NCBI RefSeq assembly: GCF_000310225.1 | Contig: NZ_AMXF01000002.1 | Span: 1-64,000, forward strand | Direction: 5' to 3' | Length of the DNA: 64,000 nucleotides | From: Thauera phenylacetica B4P | GTDB taxonomy: Bacteria; Pseudomonadota; Gammaproteobacteria; Burkholderiales; Rhodocyclaceae | Part shown: positions 44,204-59,514 of the stretch, piece by piece | How the letters are laid out: every line of letters starts with the position of its first letter | Position numbering within the stretch: the first letter of the stretch is position 1 | Notes under the pieces: generated by a model | Told to the model about the DNA's origin: nothing | Databases searched by the model: none | What the model saw: only the letters and a program-made list of their open reading frames with translations | Made by a program: the position numbers and the translations under genes

Positions 44204-44581
44204 ATGCCAACAATCAATCAGCTTGTTCGCAAGCCGCGCCAACTGGAAGTTGCCAAGAGCAAGGTTCCGGCACTCGAGGCTTGTCCGCAGAAGCGCGGCG
44301 TCTGCACCCGCGTCTACACCACGACCCCGAAGAAGCCGAACTCGGCGCTGCGTAAGGTCGCCAAGGTGCGCCTGACCAACGGTTTCGAGGTCATCTCGTA
44401 CATCGGCGGTGAGGGTCACAACCTGCAGGAGCACTCGGTCGTGCTGATCCGTGGCGGTCGTGTGAAAGACCTCCCGGGTGTGCGCTACCACATCGTCCGC
44501 GGTTCGCTCGACCTCCAGGGCGTCAAGGATCGCAAGCAGTCGCGCTCGAAGTACGGTGCCAAGCGCCCGAAGAAAGCCTGA
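44204..44581 (+). CDS. rpsL: 30S ribosomal protein S12
   Basis: 125 residues, decoding-centre protein. The streptomycin-related Lys positions are wild type ([12 protein letters not shown] and [13 protein letters not shown]). First gene of the str block (rpsL-rpsG-fusA-tuf). Confidence 0.98.
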   Translation: MPTINQLVRKPRQLEVAKSKVPALEACPQKRGVCTRVYTTTPKKPNSALRKVAKVRLTNGFEVISYIGGEGHNLQEHSVVLIRGGRVKDLPGVRYHIVRGSLDLQGVKDRKQSRSKYGAKRPKKA

Positions 44582-44602
44582 TTGTTGGTCACAGAAATTT
44601 AG

Positions 44603-45085
<483 letters not shown>

Positions 45086-45192
45086 TTTTTCTCGGTAGCG
45101 GTATCTCGGGCCCTGTGAAGGGCTCGATTGTTTTCTAACGCAAGAATTCGTTCAGCGTGCCAACAGCGCGCACAACAGAAGGCAGGTATAAC

Positions 45193-47292
<2,100 letters not shown>

Positions 47293-47340
47293 CCCAGACC
47301 GCAACCTTATTCAGCAACCTCAACTCAAGGACTCGAGAAC

Positions 47341-48531
<1,191 letters not shown>

Positions 48532-48542
48532 TCGCTCGATCC

Positions 48543-48567
48543 GGGGCGGCTCCGGCGGAGTCGCCCC
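48543..48567 (+). other. Hairpin between tuf copy 2 and rpsJ
   Basis: GGGGCGGCTCC and GGAGTCGCCCC pair with one G-U around GGC. The nearest T-run (TTTTTT at 48584-48589) is 16 bases away, so this is at most a partial terminator between the str and S10 blocks. Confidence 0.45.
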
Positions 48568-48618
48568 ATCGCTCTTTGCGCTCTTTTTTCGCAGTACCAG
48601 CTCTTTAGGACAAACATC

Positions 48619-48930
48619 ATGCAGAACCAGAAGATCCGCATCCGCCTGAAAGCCTTCGACTACCGCCTGATCGACCAGTCGGCGCTCGAGATCGTCGAGA
48701 CCGCCAAGCGCACCGGCGCCGTGGTCCGTGGTCCCGTGCCGCTGCCGACCCGCATCGAGCGCTTCGACCTGCTGCGCTCGCCGCACGTCAACAAGGCCTC
48801 GCGCGACCAGATGGAGATCCGCACCCACCAGCGCCTGATGGACATCATCGATCCGACCGACAAGACGGTCGACGCGCTGATGAAGCTGGACCTGCCCGCG
48901 GGCGTGGATGTCGAGATCAAGCTCCAGTAA
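48619..48930 (+). CDS. rpsJ: 30S ribosomal protein S10 / NusE
   Basis: 103 residues, the same length as in E. coli. Starts [20 protein letters not shown]; contains the loop region [18 protein letters not shown]. Also serves as NusE in antitermination and contacts the NusG KOW domain. A 112-base gap follows before rplC. Confidence 0.98.
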   Translation: MQNQKIRIRLKAFDYRLIDQSALEIVETAKRTGAVVRGPVPLPTRIERFDLLRSPHVNKASRDQMEIRTHQRLMDIIDPTDKTVDALMKLDLPAGVDVEIKLQ

Positions 48931-48941
48931 GCACGCACTGC

Positions 48942-48978
48942 TTGCGGAAGTTTCGAACAGGCCGGTATAATCCGGCCT
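48942..48978 (+). promoter_or_regulatory. Possible promoter and dyad before rplC
   Basis: TTGCGG and TATAAT (48966-48971) with an 18-base spacer. The TATAAT forms the loop of an inverted repeat, AGGCCGG with CCGGCCT (48959-48978), followed by TTGTGCCTTTT. It may act as a promoter, a weak terminator, or both. A second small dyad (CCCGGT/ACCGGG) follows at 49008-49027. Confidence 0.5.
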
Positions 48979-49042
48979 TTGTGCCTTTTGGCGCATTAAT
49001 TGTGACCCCCGGTCAATCGCAACCGGGATTCAGGAGAAGAAA

Positions 49043-49681
49043 ATGAGTCTAGGCCTTGTTGGACGCAAGGTCGGCATGACTCGCATCTTCGCCGAGGATG
49101 GCAAGACCATCCCGGTGACGGTGCTTGACGTGTCGGACAATCGTGTGTCCCAGATCAAGACGATCGACACCGACGGCTACGCCGCGGTGCAGATTGCTTA
49201 TGGCAAGCGCCGCGCCAGCCGCATCACCAAGCCGGTCGCGGGTCATCTTGCCAAGGCGGGCGTCGAACCCTGCCGCGGCACCAAGGAATTCCGCGTCGAA
49301 CCCGAGCAGGCCGGTGGCATGAACGCCGGTGATGCGATCGGTGCGGACCTCTTCCAGGTCGGCCAGAAGGTTGACGTCACCGGTGTGACGATCGGTAAGG
49401 GCTTCTCGGGTCCGATCAAGCGTCACAACTTTTCGTCGAACCGCGCTTCGCACGGTAACTCGATCTCGCACAACTCGGCGGGTTCGATCGGCATGGCCCA
49501 GGATCCGGGTCGTGTGTTCCCCGGCAAGCGCATGGCAGGCCAGTACGGCAATGTCCAGCGCACCACGCAGGGTCTCGAGATCGTTCGTGTGGACGTCGAG
49601 CGCCAGCTCCTTCTTGTGAAGGGTGCGGTGCCGGGTGCCAAGGGTGGCGACGTCGTCGTCCGTCCGGCGGTCAAGGCCTGA
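49043..49681 (+). CDS. rplC: 50S ribosomal protein L3
   Basis: 212 residues. Early-assembly protein that reaches to the peptidyl transferase centre. Contains [20 protein letters not shown] with the long loop near the A site, and the site [23 protein letters not shown] lies before the ATG. It ends 10 bases before rplD. Confidence 0.98.
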   Translation: MSLGLVGRKVGMTRIFAEDGKTIPVTVLDVSDNRVSQIKTIDTDGYAAVQIAYGKRRASRITKPVAGHLAKAGVEPCRGTKEFRVEPEQAGGMNAGDAIGADLFQVGQKVDVTGVTIGKGFSGPIKRHNFSSNRASHGNSISHNSAGSIGMAQDPGRVFPGKRMAGQYGNVQRTTQGLEIVRVDVERQLLLVKGAVPGAKGGDVVVRPAVKA

Positions 49682-49691
49682 GGAGCGCGCA

Positions 49692-50312
49692 ATGGAATTG
49701 AAACTCTTGAACGATCAGGGTCAGGCAGCGTCGACGCTCGAAGCGTCGGACGTGCTGTTCGGCCGTGACTACAACGAAGCCCTGGTGCACCAGGTCGTGA
49801 CCGCCTATCTTGCGAACGCCCGTTCCGGCAACCGCAAGCAGAAGGGTCGCTCCGAGATCGCCAAGTCGACCCGCAAGCCGTTCCGCCAGAAGGGTACGGG
49901 CAACGCCCGCGCTGGTATGGCGTCGAGCCCGCTGTGGCGTGGCGGCGGCAAGATCTTCCCGAACTCCCCGGACGAGAACTTCAGCCAGAAGGTCAACCGC
50001 AAGATGTACCGTGCCGGCGTGGCTGCGATCCTGTCGCAGCTGGCTCGCGAGGATCGTCTGGCGGTGGTCGAGAACTTCAGCGTCGAGGCGCCGAAGACCC
50101 GCCTGCTGTCGCAGAAGCTCAAGGGGATGGGCCTGGATTCGGTCCTGGTCATCACCGACGAAATCGACGAGAACCTGTTCCTGTCCTCGCGCAACCTTCA
50201 CCAGGTCCTGGTGCTGGAAGTGAGCGAGGCGGATCCGGTGTCGCTCGTGCGTTTCCCCAAGGTGCTCGTCACCAAGGGCGCGCTGGCGAAGATGGAGGAA
50301 GCGTGGCAATGA
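49692..50312 (+). CDS. rplD: 50S ribosomal protein L4
   Basis: 206 residues from the ATG after AGGAGC. The extended exit-tunnel loop contains [20 protein letters not shown]. In E. coli L4 represses the S10 operon. Its TGA overlaps the rplW ATG (ATGA). Confidence 0.98.
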   Translation: MELKLLNDQGQAASTLEASDVLFGRDYNEALVHQVVTAYLANARSGNRKQKGRSEIAKSTRKPFRQKGTGNARAGMASSPLWRGGGKIFPNSPDENFSQKVNRKMYRAGVAAILSQLAREDRLAVVENFSVEAPKTRLLSQKLKGMGLDSVLVITDEIDENLFLSSRNLHQVLVLEVSEADPVSLVRFPKVLVTKGALAKMEEAWQ

Positions 50313-50614
50313 GCGCGATCAGTCAGGAACGTCTGCTGCAGGTGCTGCTCGCCCCGCAGATCTCCGAGAAGGCGACCTTCGTCGCCGACAAGAACGAGCA
50401 AGTGGTGTTCAAGGTTGCGTCCGACGCGACCAAGCCCGAAGTGAAGGCGGCGGTCGAGTCGCTGTTCAAGGTCGAGGTGAAGTCGGTCCAGATCCTGAAC
50501 GTGAAGGGCAAGGCCAAGCGCTTTGGCAAGACCATGGGTCGCCGCAAGGACTGGAAGAAGGCTTTCGTGTGCCTGAAGCCGGGCCAGGAAATCAACTTTG
50601 CGGCTGGGGAGTGA
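50309..50614 (+). CDS. rplW: 50S ribosomal protein L23
   Basis: 101 residues. Tunnel-exit protein, docking site for trigger factor and SRP. Contains [20 protein letters not shown] and the loop [18 protein letters not shown]. Starts within the rplD stop, so it is coupled to it. Confidence 0.98.
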   Translation: MSAISQERLLQVLLAPQISEKATFVADKNEQVVFKVASDATKPEVKAAVESLFKVEVKSVQILNVKGKAKRFGKTMGRRKDWKKAFVCLKPGQEINFAAGE

Positions 50615-50620
50615 TAGATC

Positions 50621-51448
50621 ATGGCAATCGTTAAACTGAAGCCTACGTCTGCCGGTCGTCGCGCCCAGGTCAAGGTGGTGAACCCCGATCTGTACAAGGG
50701 TCGCCCGGTCGACGCGCTGATCGAGAAGCAGACCAAGAACGCCGGTCGCAACAACTACGGCCGCGTGACGATGCGCCACCAGGGTGGCGGTCACAAGCAG
50801 CACTATCGCCTGGTCGATTTCCGTCGCAACAAAGACGGCATCCCGGCCAAGGTTGAGCGTATCGAGTATGACCCGAACCGCTCCGCGCACATCGCGTTGC
50901 TGTGCTACGCCGACGGCGAGCGCCGCTACATCATCGCTCCGCGCGGTGTCGAAGTCGGTCAGCAGCTGATCAGCGGTGTCGAAGCGCCCATCAAGCCGGG
51001 TAACACCCTGCCGATCCGCAACATCCCGGTCGGCTCGACGATCCATTGCATCGAGATGGTCCCCGGCAAGGGTGCCCAGCTCGCGCGCGCCGCCGGCACC
51101 TCGGTGCAGCTGCTCGCCCGCGAAGGCTCGTACGCCCAGCTCCGCCTGCGTTCCGGCGAGATCCGCCGCGTGCACGTCGAGTGCCGCGCGACCATCGGTG
51201 AGGTCGGCAACGGCGAGCATGGCCTGCGCAAGATCGGCAAGGCCGGTGCGAACCGCTGGCGCGGCATTCGCCCGACCGTCCGCGGTGTGGCGATGAACCC
51301 GGTGGACCACCCGCACGGTGGCGGCGAAGGCCGTACCGGCGAGGCGCGCGAACCGGTCAGCCCGTGGGGCACGCCGGCCAAGGGCTATCGGACGCGTTCG
51401 AACAAGCGCACCGACGGCATGATCGTGCAGCGTCGTCACAAGCGTTAA
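50621..51448 (+). CDS. rplB: 50S ribosomal protein L2
   Basis: 275 residues. Highly conserved protein at the subunit interface. The [20 protein letters not shown] and [14 protein letters not shown] motifs, the latter with the functionally important His, are intact. Six bases after rplW. Confidence 0.99.
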   Translation: MAIVKLKPTSAGRRAQVKVVNPDLYKGRPVDALIEKQTKNAGRNNYGRVTMRHQGGGHKQHYRLVDFRRNKDGIPAKVERIEYDPNRSAHIALLCYADGERRYIIAPRGVEVGQQLISGVEAPIKPGNTLPIRNIPVGSTIHCIEMVPGKGAQLARAAGTSVQLLAREGSYAQLRLRSGEIRRVHVECRATIGEVGNGEHGLRKIGKAGANRWRGIRPTVRGVAMNPVDHPHGGGEGRTGEAREPVSPWGTPAKGYRTRSNKRTDGMIVQRRHKR

Positions 51449-51458
51449 GGGGTAAAAG

Positions 51459-51734
51459 ATGGCACGTTCTATCAAGAAAGGCCCGTTCATCGACGCGCAC
51501 CTGCTCAAGAAGGTCGACGCGGCTCGGACGAGCAACGACAAGCGCCCGATCAAGACCTGGTCGCGCCGCTCCACGATCCTGCCCGATTTCATCGGTCTGA
51601 CGATCGCGGTGCACAACGGCAAGCAACACATTCCGGTGTTCGTGACCGAGAACATGGTCGGTCACAAGCTGGGCGAATTCGCGCTGACGCGGACCTTCAA
51701 GGGTCATGCGGCCAGCAAGAAGGCCAAGCGTTAA
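51459..51734 (+). CDS. rpsS: 30S ribosomal protein S19
   Basis: 91 residues, close to E. coli (92). Head protein next to S13. Starts [20 protein letters not shown]; ends with the basic tail [10 protein letters not shown]. Confidence 0.98.
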   Translation: MARSIKKGPFIDAHLLKKVDAARTSNDKRPIKTWSRRSTILPDFIGLTIAVHNGKQHIPVFVTENMVGHKLGEFALTRTFKGHAASKKAKR

Positions 51735-51743
51735 GGGGACGAC

Positions 51744-52073
51744 ATGGAAACCAAAGCTATTCTCCGTGGCGTTCGGCTGTCGGCCCAGAAGGGCCGCCTC
51801 GTGGCCGACCTGGTCCGCGGCATGCCTGTCGGCCGTGCGCTCGACACCCTGGCCTTCTCGCCCAAGAAGGGCGCGAAGATCATCCGCAAGGTGCTCGAGT
51901 CGGCGATCGCCAACGCCGAGCACAACGACGGTGCCGACATCGACGCGCTGAAGGTCAAGACCATTCACGTGGAAGAGGGCATGACGCTCAAGCGCTTCAC
52001 CGCGCGTGCGAAGGGTCGCGGCAACCGCATCCTGAAGCCCACCTGCCACGTCTACCTGACCGTTGGCGAGTAA
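51744..52073 (+). CDS. rplV: 50S ribosomal protein L22
   Basis: 109 residues. Its long beta hairpin (about 80-100, [20 protein letters not shown]) lines the exit tunnel and can carry macrolide-resistance changes; none is evident here. Nine bases after rpsS. Confidence 0.98.
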   Translation: METKAILRGVRLSAQKGRLVADLVRGMPVGRALDTLAFSPKKGAKIIRKVLESAIANAEHNDGADIDALKVKTIHVEEGMTLKRFTARAKGRGNRILKPTCHVYLTVGE

Positions 52074-52082
52074 GGAGTAAAC

Positions 52083-52850
52083 ATGGGTCAGAAAATCCAT
52101 CCCACCGGGTTCCGCCTCGCCGTCACGCGTGACTGGGGCTCGCGCTGGTTCGCCAACAGCAAGGACTACGCCGGCATGCTGCACGAGGACCTCAAGGTCC
52201 GCGACTACCTGAAGAAGCGCCTCGCGCACGCTTCGGTCGGCCGTGTGGTTATCGAGCGTCCCGCCAAGAACGCCCGCGTCACCCTGTACAGCGCCCGTCC
52301 GGGCGTCGTCATCGGCAAGAAGGGCGAGGACATCGAGGCGCTCAAGCGCGATCTCCAGAAGATCGTCGGCGTGCCGGTCCACGTGAACATCGAGGAAGTG
52401 CGCAAGCCCGAACTCGACGCCAAGCTGATCGCCGACTCGATCGCCCAGCAGCTCGAGAAGCGCATCATGTTCCGTCGCGCCATGAAGCGCGCGATGCAGA
52501 ACGCCATGCGCCTCGGTGCCCAGGGCATCAAGATCATGAGCGCCGGCCGCCTGAACGGTGCGGAGATCGCCCGCACCGAGTGGTATCGCGAAGGCCGTGT
52601 GCCGCTGCACACCCTGCGCGCCAACATCGATTACGGTGTTTCCGAGGCCAAGACGACCTACGGCATCATCGGCATCAAGGTGTGGGTGTTCAAGGGCGAG
52701 ATGCTGGGCCGCAACGAGCAGCCCGTGGCCGCCGAGCCGGAAGCCGACAACCGCCGTGGCCGTCGTGGCGCCCCGCGTGACGGTGAGCGTCCGGGTCGCC
52801 GCCCCGCCCGTCGTGGCGAAGGCCGGCAAGAAGAAAGCAGGAGTGAATGA
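52083..52850 (+). CDS. rpsC: 30S ribosomal protein S3
   Basis: 255 residues, about 22 more than E. coli S3. The KH domain (about 39-110, [18 protein letters not shown]) and the C-terminal S3 domain are normal. The extra length is a Gly/Arg-rich tail ([20 protein letters not shown]) that is probably disordered. It overlaps rplP by four bases. Confidence 0.98.
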   Translation: MGQKIHPTGFRLAVTRDWGSRWFANSKDYAGMLHEDLKVRDYLKKRLAHASVGRVVIERPAKNARVTLYSARPGVVIGKKGEDIEALKRDLQKIVGVPVHVNIEEVRKPELDAKLIADSIAQQLEKRIMFRRAMKRAMQNAMRLGAQGIKIMSAGRLNGAEIARTEWYREGRVPLHTLRANIDYGVSEAKTTYGIIGIKVWVFKGEMLGRNEQPVAAEPEADNRRGRRGAPRDGERPGRRPARRGEGRQEESRSE

Positions 52851-53266
52851 TGCTGCAGCCGACTAGAAGGAAGTATCGGAAGGAGCAGAAGGGTCGCAAC
52901 ACCGGCGTCGCCACTCGTGGCGCCAAGGTGTCGTTCGGCGAGTATGGCCTCAAGGCCATCGGTCGCGGTCGCCTGACCGCCCGCCAGATCGAGTCGGCCC
53001 GTCGTGCGATGACCCGTCACATCAAGCGTGGCGGTCGCATCTGGATCCGGATTTTCCCGGACAAGCCGATTTCGAAGAAGCCGGCCGAGGTCCGCATGGG
53101 TAACGGCAAGGGCAACCCCGAATACTGGGTTGCAGAGATCCAGCCGGGCAAGGTGCTGTACGAGATGGACGGGGTTGACGAGGCCCTGGCGCGCGAGGCC
53201 TTCCGCCTGGCTGCCGCCAAGCTGCCGATCGAGACCGTGTTCGTCACCCGACTGATTGGGGGTTGA
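52847..53266 (+). CDS. rplP: 50S ribosomal protein L16
   Basis: 139 residues. Contacts A-site tRNA and the peptidyl transferase centre. Starts [19 protein letters not shown]; contains the conserved [20 protein letters not shown] and [16 protein letters not shown]. Its start overlaps the rpsC stop. Confidence 0.98.
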   Translation: MMLQPTRRKYRKEQKGRNTGVATRGAKVSFGEYGLKAIGRGRLTARQIESARRAMTRHIKRGGRIWIRIFPDKPISKKPAEVRMGNGKGNPEYWVAEIQPGKVLYEMDGVDEALAREAFRLAAAKLPIETVFVTRLIGG

Positions 53267-53268
53267 AC

Positions 53269-53463
53269 ATGAACGCTACGGAACTCCGCGCCAAGAGCGC
53301 CGACGAGTTGAACAAGGAACTGATCGAGCTGCTGAAGGCCCAGTTTTCGCTGCGCATGCAGCACGCCACGCAGCAACTCGGCAACACGAGTCAGATCGGG
53401 AAGGTTCGCCGCGACATCGCGCGCGTGCGCACCATCCTGCGGGAAAAGGCGGGTCAGCAATGA
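53269..53463 (+). CDS. rpmC: 50S ribosomal protein L29
   Basis: 64 residues from the ATG two bases after the rplP stop; a TTG two codons up is less likely. Two-helix protein at the tunnel exit ([20 protein letters not shown], then [11 protein letters not shown]). Its TGA overlaps the rpsQ ATG. Confidence 0.96.
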   Translation: MNATELRAKSADELNKELIELLKAQFSLRMQHATQQLGNTSQIGKVRRDIARVRTILREKAGQQ

Positions 53464-53729
53464 GCGAGAACGTCGAGAAGGTTCGCCGCGCGCTGGTTGG
53501 GCGTGTGGTGAGTGACAAGATGCAGAAGACGGTGACCGTTCTGGTCGAGCGCCGGGTCAAGCACCCGCTGTACGGCAAGATCATCACCCGTTCGGCGAAG
53601 TACCACGCGCACGTCGAGGACGGCGTCGCGGCCCAGGGCGACCTGGTCGAGATCGAGGAGTGCCGTCCGATCTCGCGCACCAAGACCTGGCGTGTGGCCA
53701 AGGTGCTCGAGAAGGCGACGATCATCTGA
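53460..53729 (+). CDS. rpsQ: 30S ribosomal protein S17
   Basis: 89 residues. OB-fold 16S-binding protein, with [20 protein letters not shown] and the conserved [20 protein letters not shown]. Last gene of the S10 block; followed by a 156-base gap with a promoter. Confidence 0.98.
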   Translation: MSENVEKVRRALVGRVVSDKMQKTVTVLVERRVKHPLYGKIITRSAKYHAHVEDGVAAQGDLVEIEECRPISRTKTWRVAKVLEKATII

Positions 53730-53760
53730 TTCGAGTTGCAAGCAGCGAGTAGCAAAGAAA

Positions 53761-53793
53761 CAGCTTGGCACCCCGGTGCCAGGCTGTTATAAT
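53761..53793 (+). promoter_or_regulatory. spc promoter overlapping a terminator-like hairpin
   Basis: TTGGCA (53765-53770) and TATAAT (53788-53793) with an exact 17-base spacer. The spacer and -35 also form a 12-bp inverted repeat (CAGCTTGGCACC with GGTGCCAGGCTG, one G-U), followed by TTATAATTTTG, which could end S10 transcription. E. coli has its spc promoter in the same rpsQ-rplN gap. About 92 bases of leader follow before rplN. Confidence 0.75.
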
Positions 53794-53885
53794 TTTGCCT
53801 CTTTGCTCCGGGGCTCGCTCGGGGTATCCTACCCTGACGGGTTCCAAGACTGTCCGCGCATGCGGGATAAGTTGGAGATACTTTC

Positions 53886-54254
<369 letters not shown>

Positions 54255-54265
54255 GGAGTCCAGAG

Positions 54266-54583
54266 ATGAACAAGATCCGCAAGGGTGACGAAGTTTTGGT
54301 GCTGACGGGCAAGGATCGTGGTCGACGCGGCACCGTGCTGCGCCGCGTCGATGACGAGCGCGTCGTGGTCGAGGGCGTGAACCGGGTGAAGAAGCATGTG
54401 CGCCCGAATCCGCTGAAGGGTGAAGTGGGTGGCATCGTCGAGAAGGAGATGCCGATCCATGTGTCGAACGTCGCGCTGTTCAATCCCGCCACCCAAAAGG
54501 GTGATCGCATCGGGATCAAGACGCTTGAAGACGGCCGCAAGGTCCGCTTCTTCAAGTCGAACGGCGAGCTGGTGAACGCCTAA
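54266..54583 (+). CDS. rplX: 50S ribosomal protein L24
   Basis: 105 residues. KOW-type assembly initiator protein ([20 protein letters not shown]). Eleven bases after rplN and nine before rplE. Confidence 0.98.
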   Translation: MNKIRKGDEVLVLTGKDRGRRGTVLRRVDDERVVVEGVNRVKKHVRPNPLKGEVGGIVEKEMPIHVSNVALFNPATQKGDRIGIKTLEDGRKVRFFKSNGELVNA

Positions 54584-54592
54584 GGAGTGACG

Positions 54593-55132
<540 letters not shown>

Positions 55133-55139
55133 GGGTGAT

Positions 55140-55445
55140 ATGGCGAAACTCGCTCTGATCAACCGCGAAGCGAAGCGTGCGATGCTGGTGGAAAAGTATG
55201 CCGCCAAGCGCGCCGCCCTGGTCGCGAAGGTCAAGGACACCAGTCTGTCCGAAGAAGAACGCATGGCTGCCCGCCTGGCCCTGCAGCAACTGCCGCGCAA
55301 CGCCAACCCGACTCGCCAGCGTAACCGCTGCGCGCTGACCGGGCGCCCGCGTGGTGTCTTCCGCAAGTTCGGTCTGTGCCGCAACAAGCTGCGCGAGATC
55401 GCTTTCCGCGGCGAAGTGCCTGGCATGACCAAGGCGAGCTGGTAA
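55140..55445 (+). CDS. rpsN: 30S ribosomal protein S14
   Basis: 101 residues, the long zinc-free type usual in Proteobacteria: the region [20 protein letters not shown] lacks the CxxC pairs of the zinc form. GAGGGTG lies before the ATG. Confidence 0.98.
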   Translation: MAKLALINREAKRAMLVEKYAAKRAALVAKVKDTSLSEEERMAARLALQQLPRNANPTRQRNRCALTGRPRGVFRKFGLCRNKLREIAFRGEVPGMTKASW

Positions 55446-55458
55446 GGAGAATTCGAAG

Positions 55459-55854
55459 ATGAGTATGTCCGATCCGATCGCCGACATGCTGACGCGCATC
55501 CGCAACGGCCAGCAGGCCCAGAAGGCTTCGGTGTCGATGCCTTCGTCCAAGCTGAAGGTTGCGATCGCCAAGGTGTTGCAAGACGAGGGTTACATCGACG
55601 GCTTCGCCGTCCGTGACGAGGCCGGCAAGGCTTCGCTCGACGTCACCCTCAAGTACTACGCCGGTCGTCCGGTCATCGAGCGCCTGGAGCGCGTGAGCCG
55701 TCCAGGCCTGCGCATCTACAAGGGCAGCGACGATCTGCCGCGCGTGATGAACGGTCTCGGCGTGGCCATCGTTTCCACGCCGCGTGGCGTGATGACCGAC
55801 CGCTCGGCGCGCGCTAACCGCGTCGGTGGCGAAGTCATCTGCCTCGTCGCCTAA
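55459..55854 (+). CDS. rpsH: 30S ribosomal protein S8
   Basis: 131 residues, starting [20 protein letters not shown] and ending with [14 protein letters not shown]. In E. coli S8 represses the spc operon by binding near rplE. Ten bases before rplF. Confidence 0.98.
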   Translation: MSMSDPIADMLTRIRNGQQAQKASVSMPSSKLKVAIAKVLQDEGYIDGFAVRDEAGKASLDVTLKYYAGRPVIERLERVSRPGLRIYKGSDDLPRVMNGLGVAIVSTPRGVMTDRSARANRVGGEVICLVA

Positions 55855-55864
55855 GGGGGATACG

Positions 55865-56398
55865 ATGTCTCGTGTAGCCAAGAATCCGGTGGCGATCCCG
55901 CAAGGCGTGGAAGTGATGATTTCCGACGCCGAGATCGCAGTGAAGGGGCCCCTGGGCACCCTGCGGCAGCCGCTGACCGGCGAGGTCAGCGTGGTCCGTG
56001 AAGGGGATGCGGTGGTGTGCAAGGCGCGTGAAGGCGTCGAGAACGCCCGCGCCATGTCCGGCACCGTGCGCGCCCTGGTTAACAACATGGTGACCGGCGT
56101 GACCAAGGGCTTCGAGCGCAAGCTCAACCTGGTCGGCGTGGGTTATCGCGCACAGGCCCAGGACGACAAGCTCAACCTGTCGCTCGGTTTCTCGCATCCG
56201 GTGGTCCACCAGATGCCGGAAGGCGTGAAGGTCGAGACCCCGACCCAGACCGAAATCGTGATCAAGGGTTCCGACAAGCAGAAGGTCGGCCAGGTCGCTG
56301 CCGAGGTGCGTGCCTACCGCGCTCCCGAACCCTACAAGGGCAAGGGCGTCCGTTATTCGGACGAGGTGGTGGTGCTCAAGGAAACCAAGAAGAAGTAA
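55865..56398 (+). CDS. rplF: 50S ribosomal protein L6
   Basis: 177 residues, as in E. coli, with two related domains. Starts [20 protein letters not shown]; contains [20 protein letters not shown] and the C-terminal [16 protein letters not shown]. Confidence 0.98.
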   Translation: MSRVAKNPVAIPQGVEVMISDAEIAVKGPLGTLRQPLTGEVSVVREGDAVVCKAREGVENARAMSGTVRALVNNMVTGVTKGFERKLNLVGVGYRAQAQDDKLNLSLGFSHPVVHQMPEGVKVETPTQTEIVIKGSDKQKVGQVAAEVRAYRAPEPYKGKGVRYSDEVVVLKETKKK

Positions 56399-56409
56399 GG
56401 CGGTTCGTC

Positions 56410-56763
56410 ATGAACAAGAAAGAAACTCGTCTTCGCCGTGCGCGCAAAACTCGCGCCAAGATTGCGGAGCTCAAGGCGGTTCGCCTGACGGTGTTCCGGT
56501 CCAACTGCCACATCTACGCCCAGATCATCTCCGGTTGCGGTTCCCGCGTGCTCGCGGCGGCTTCCACCGTGGAGCCGGACGTGCGTGCCCAGGTCGCCAA
56601 CGGCGGCAACAAGGCCGCGGCCGAAGCGGTCGGCAAGCTGATTGCCGAGCGCGCCAAGGCTGCCGGCGTCGAGCAGGTGTCCTTCGACCGCTCGGGCTTC
56701 CTGTATCACGGCCGCGTGAAGGCGCTGGCCGAGGCCGCCCGCGAAGGCGGTCTCAAGTTCTAA
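56410..56763 (+). CDS. rplR: 50S ribosomal protein L18
   Basis: 117 residues, the E. coli length. 5S rRNA-binding protein with a basic N-terminus ([20 protein letters not shown]) and the ending [20 protein letters not shown]. Confidence 0.98.
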   Translation: MNKKETRLRRARKTRAKIAELKAVRLTVFRSNCHIYAQIISGCGSRVLAAASTVEPDVRAQVANGGNKAAAEAVGKLIAERAKAAGVEQVSFDRSGFLYHGRVKALAEAAREGGLKF

Positions 56764-56775
56764 GCGAGGAATCGT

Positions 56776-57300
56776 ATGGCCAAGCAGCAAACCAAACGTG
56801 CGCAAGCCTCCGACGAGCGCGATGACGGCCTGAAGGAAAAAATGGTCGCGATCAATCGCGTGACCAAGGTCGTCAAGGGCGGTCGTATCCTCGGCTTCGC
56901 CGCCCTGACCGTGGTCGGCGACGGCGACGGCGCGATCGGCATGGGCAAGGGCAAGTCCCGCGAAGTGCCGGTGGCGGTGCAGAAGGCGATGGACGAAGCG
57001 CGTCGCAAGATGCGCAAGGTCTCGCTCAAGAACGGCACCCTGCAGCACACCGTGATGGGCAAGCATGGCGCCGCTTCGGTGCTGATGCAGCCCGCTCCGG
57101 CCGGTACCGGCATCATCGCCGGCGGTCCGATGCGCGCCGTGTTCGAAGTCATGGGCGTGACCGACGTGATCTGCAAGTGCATCGGCTCCGCCAATCCGTA
57201 CAACGTCGTCCGTGCCACGATCAACGGCCTGATGGCGATCAACACCCCGGCGGAAATCGCTGCCAAGCGCGGCAAGTCCGTCGAAGAGATCCTGGGGTAA
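56776..57300 (+). CDS. rpsE: 30S ribosomal protein S5
   Basis: 174 residues. Double-stranded-RNA-binding fold, with [20 protein letters not shown] and the central [20 protein letters not shown]. Twelve bases after rplR. Confidence 0.98.
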   Translation: MAKQQTKRAQASDERDDGLKEKMVAINRVTKVVKGGRILGFAALTVVGDGDGAIGMGKGKSREVPVAVQKAMDEARRKMRKVSLKNGTLQHTVMGKHGAASVLMQPAPAGTGIIAGGPMRAVFEVMGVTDVICKCIGSANPYNVVRATINGLMAINTPAEIAAKRGKSVEEILG

Positions 57301-57303
57301 GAG

Positions 57304-57486
57304 ATGTCGGACAAGAAAATCAAGGTGACGCTCGTCAAGAGCGTGATCGGCACCAAGCAGTCCCACCGCGCCACCGTGCGCGGCCTCGGTCTGCGTCGGC
57401 TCAACCACTCGGTCGAGCTGGCGGATAGCCCCGAGGTGCGCGGGATGATCAACAAGGTGTCCTACCTGCTCAAGTGCGAGGGTTGA
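57304..57486 (+). CDS. rpmD: 50S ribosomal protein L30
   Basis: 60 residues. Contains [20 protein letters not shown] and [16 protein letters not shown]. Lies three bases after rpsE and one base before rplO. Confidence 0.98.
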   Translation: MSDKKIKVTLVKSVIGTKQSHRATVRGLGLRRLNHSVELADSPEVRGMINKVSYLLKCEG

Positions 57487-57487
57487 A

Positions 57488-57925
57488 ATGCGCCTGAATA
57501 GCATCAAGCCCGGTGAGGGCTCGAAGAAGGTCGCGCGTCGAGTCGGTCGTGGCATCGGCAGCGGCCTGGGCAAGACCTGCGGCCGCGGCCACAAGGGTCA
57601 GAAGTCCCGCGCCGGCGGTTTCCACAAGGTCGGTTTCGAGGGCGGTCAGATGCCGCTGCAGCGTCGCCTGCCGAAGCGTGGCTTCGTGTCGCTGACGCGT
57701 GCCCGCAACGTCGAGGTGCGTCTGTCCGAGCTCGACAAGCTGCCGGTCGACGAGGTCGATCTGCTGACGCTGAAGCAGGCCGGCGTGATCGCCGCCGACG
57801 CGCTGTCGGCCAAGGTCGTGCTTTCCGGTTCGATCAGCCGCAAGGTGGTTCTGCGCGGTGTCGGTGCCACCCAGGGTGCGAAGGCGGCGATCGAAGCCGC
57901 CGGCGGCTCTGTGGCGGCCGAGTAA
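57488..57925 (+). CDS. rplO: 50S ribosomal protein L15
   Basis: 145 residues. Late-assembly protein with a Gly/Arg-rich N-terminal half ([20 protein letters not shown]) and the motif [18 protein letters not shown]. Confidence 0.98.
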   Translation: MRLNSIKPGEGSKKVARRVGRGIGSGLGKTCGRGHKGQKSRAGGFHKVGFEGGQMPLQRRLPKRGFVSLTRARNVEVRLSELDKLPVDEVDLLTLKQAGVIAADALSAKVVLSGSISRKVVLRGVGATQGAKAAIEAAGGSVAAE

Positions 57926-57940
57926 CAGAAGGATACGGTT

Positions 57941-59266
57941 GTGGCGAATCCTGCTGCCACGCTGGGAAGCCCCGGTCGGTTCGGCGATCTCAAGCGTCGC
58001 CTGCTGTTCCTGGTGGGCGCGCTGATCGTCTATCGCATCGGTGCGCACATCCCGGTTCCGGGAATCGACCCGCAGGGGCTGGCCGAGCTGTTCCAGTCCC
58101 AGCAGGGCGGCATCCTGGGCGTGTTCAACCTGTTCTCGGGTGGCGCCCTGTCGCGCTTCACCATCTTCGCGCTGGGCATCATGCCCTACATCTCCGCGTC
58201 CATCATCATGCAGTTGATGACCGTGGCGGTGCCGACGCTGGAGGCGTTGAAGAAGGAAGGCGAGGCCGGACGACGCAAGATCACGCAGTACACGCGGTAC
58301 GGCACGCTGGTGCTCGCGCTCGCCCAGTCGCTGGGCATCGCGATCGCGCTGGAAGGGCAGGCCGGGCTCGTTCTCGAGCCGGGGCTGATGTTCCGCTTCG
58401 TGACCGTGGCGACGCTGGTGACCGGGACCATGTTCCTGATGTGGCTGGGTGAGCAGATCACCGAGCGCGGCATCGGCAACGGCATCTCGATGATCATCTT
58501 CGCCGGCATCATCGCGGGTCTCCCGAGTGCGATCGGCGGGCTGTTCGAACTGGTGAGAACCGGCGCGATGCATCCCTTCACCGCCCTCTTCATCTGCATC
58601 CTGGTGGTGCTGGTGACGGCCTTCGTGGTGTTCGTGGAGCGTGGCCAGCGCAAGATCCTGGTCAACTACGCGAAGCGCCAGGTCGGCAACAAGGTGTATG
58701 GCGGGCAAAGCTCGCACCTGCCGCTGAAGCTGAACATGTCGGGCGTGATCCCGCCGATCTTCGCCTCCAGCATCATCCTGTTCCCGGCGACGCTGGGGCA
58801 GTGGTTCGGCTCTTCGGAGGGCATGTACTGGTTGCGCGACATCGCATCCACGCTGTCGCCCGGCCAGCCGATCTACGTGATGCTGTATGCGGTGGCGATC
58901 GTGTTCTTCTGCTTCTTCTACACGGCGCTGGTGTTCAATGCCCGCGAAACTGCGGACAACCTGAAGAAGAGCGGTGCCTTCGTACCCGGGATCCGTCCCG
59001 GTGACCAGACCGCGCGCTATATCGACAAGATTCTCATGCGGCTGACGCTGGCAGGGGCGATCTACATCACCCTCGTCTGCCTGCTGCCTGAGTTCCTGAT
59101 CCTGAAGTGGAACGTCCCGTTCTATTTCGGCGGCACTTCGCTGCTGATCCTCGTGGTCGTCACGATGGACTTCATGGCCCAGGTCCAGGCGTTCGTGATG
59201 TCGCACCAATACGAGAGTCTGCTGAAGAAGGCGAATTTCAAGGGGGCGGGTCTGCCCGGCAGGTGA
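57941..59266 (+). CDS. secY: Protein translocase subunit SecY
   Basis: 441 residues from a GTG start after GAAGGATACG. Ten-helix channel of the Sec translocon. Contains the plug-region [20 protein letters not shown], the helix-2 motif [14 protein letters not shown], and the cytoplasmic loop [17 protein letters not shown]. It lies between rplO and infA as in many Proteobacteria. Confidence 0.98.
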   Translation: MANPAATLGSPGRFGDLKRRLLFLVGALIVYRIGAHIPVPGIDPQGLAELFQSQQGGILGVFNLFSGGALSRFTIFALGIMPYISASIIMQLMTVAVPTLEALKKEGEAGRRKITQYTRYGTLVLALAQSLGIAIALEGQAGLVLEPGLMFRFVTVATLVTGTMFLMWLGEQITERGIGNGISMIIFAGIIAGLPSAIGGLFELVRTGAMHPFTALFICILVVLVTAFVVFVERGQRKILVNYAKRQVGNKVYGGQSSHLPLKLNMSGVIPPIFASSIILFPATLGQWFGSSEGMYWLRDIASTLSPGQPIYVMLYAVAIVFFCFFYTALVFNARETADNLKKSGAFVPGIRPGDQTARYIDKILMRLTLAGAIYITLVCLLPEFLILKWNVPFYFGGTSLLILVVVTMDFMAQVQAFVMSHQYESLLKKANFKGAGLPGR

Positions 59267-59270
59267 GCGC

Positions 59271-59489
59271 ATGGCGAAGGAAGATGTCATCGAGATGCAA
59301 GGTGAGGTCACCGAGAACCTTCCCAATGCAACGTTCCGCGTCAGGCTCGAAAACGGTCACATGGTCCTCGGACACATCTCCGGAAAGATGCGGATGCACT
59401 ACATCCGCATCCTCCCCGGCGACAAGGTGACCGTACAGCTCACCCCCTACGACCTGACCAAGGGCCGGATCGTTTTCCGGACCAAGTGA
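59271..59489 (+). CDS. infA: Translation initiation factor IF-1
   Basis: 72 residues, the usual length. OB-fold A-site factor with [20 protein letters not shown] and [16 protein letters not shown]. Its ATG lies four bases after the secY stop, so it is tied to this operon rather than standing alone as in E. coli. Confidence 0.98.
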   Translation: MAKEDVIEMQGEVTENLPNATFRVRLENGHMVLGHISGKMRMHYIRILPGDKVTVQLTPYDLTKGRIVFRTK

Positions 59490-59514
59490 AGCTTAAAGAA
59501 ACAGGAGCAAGACC

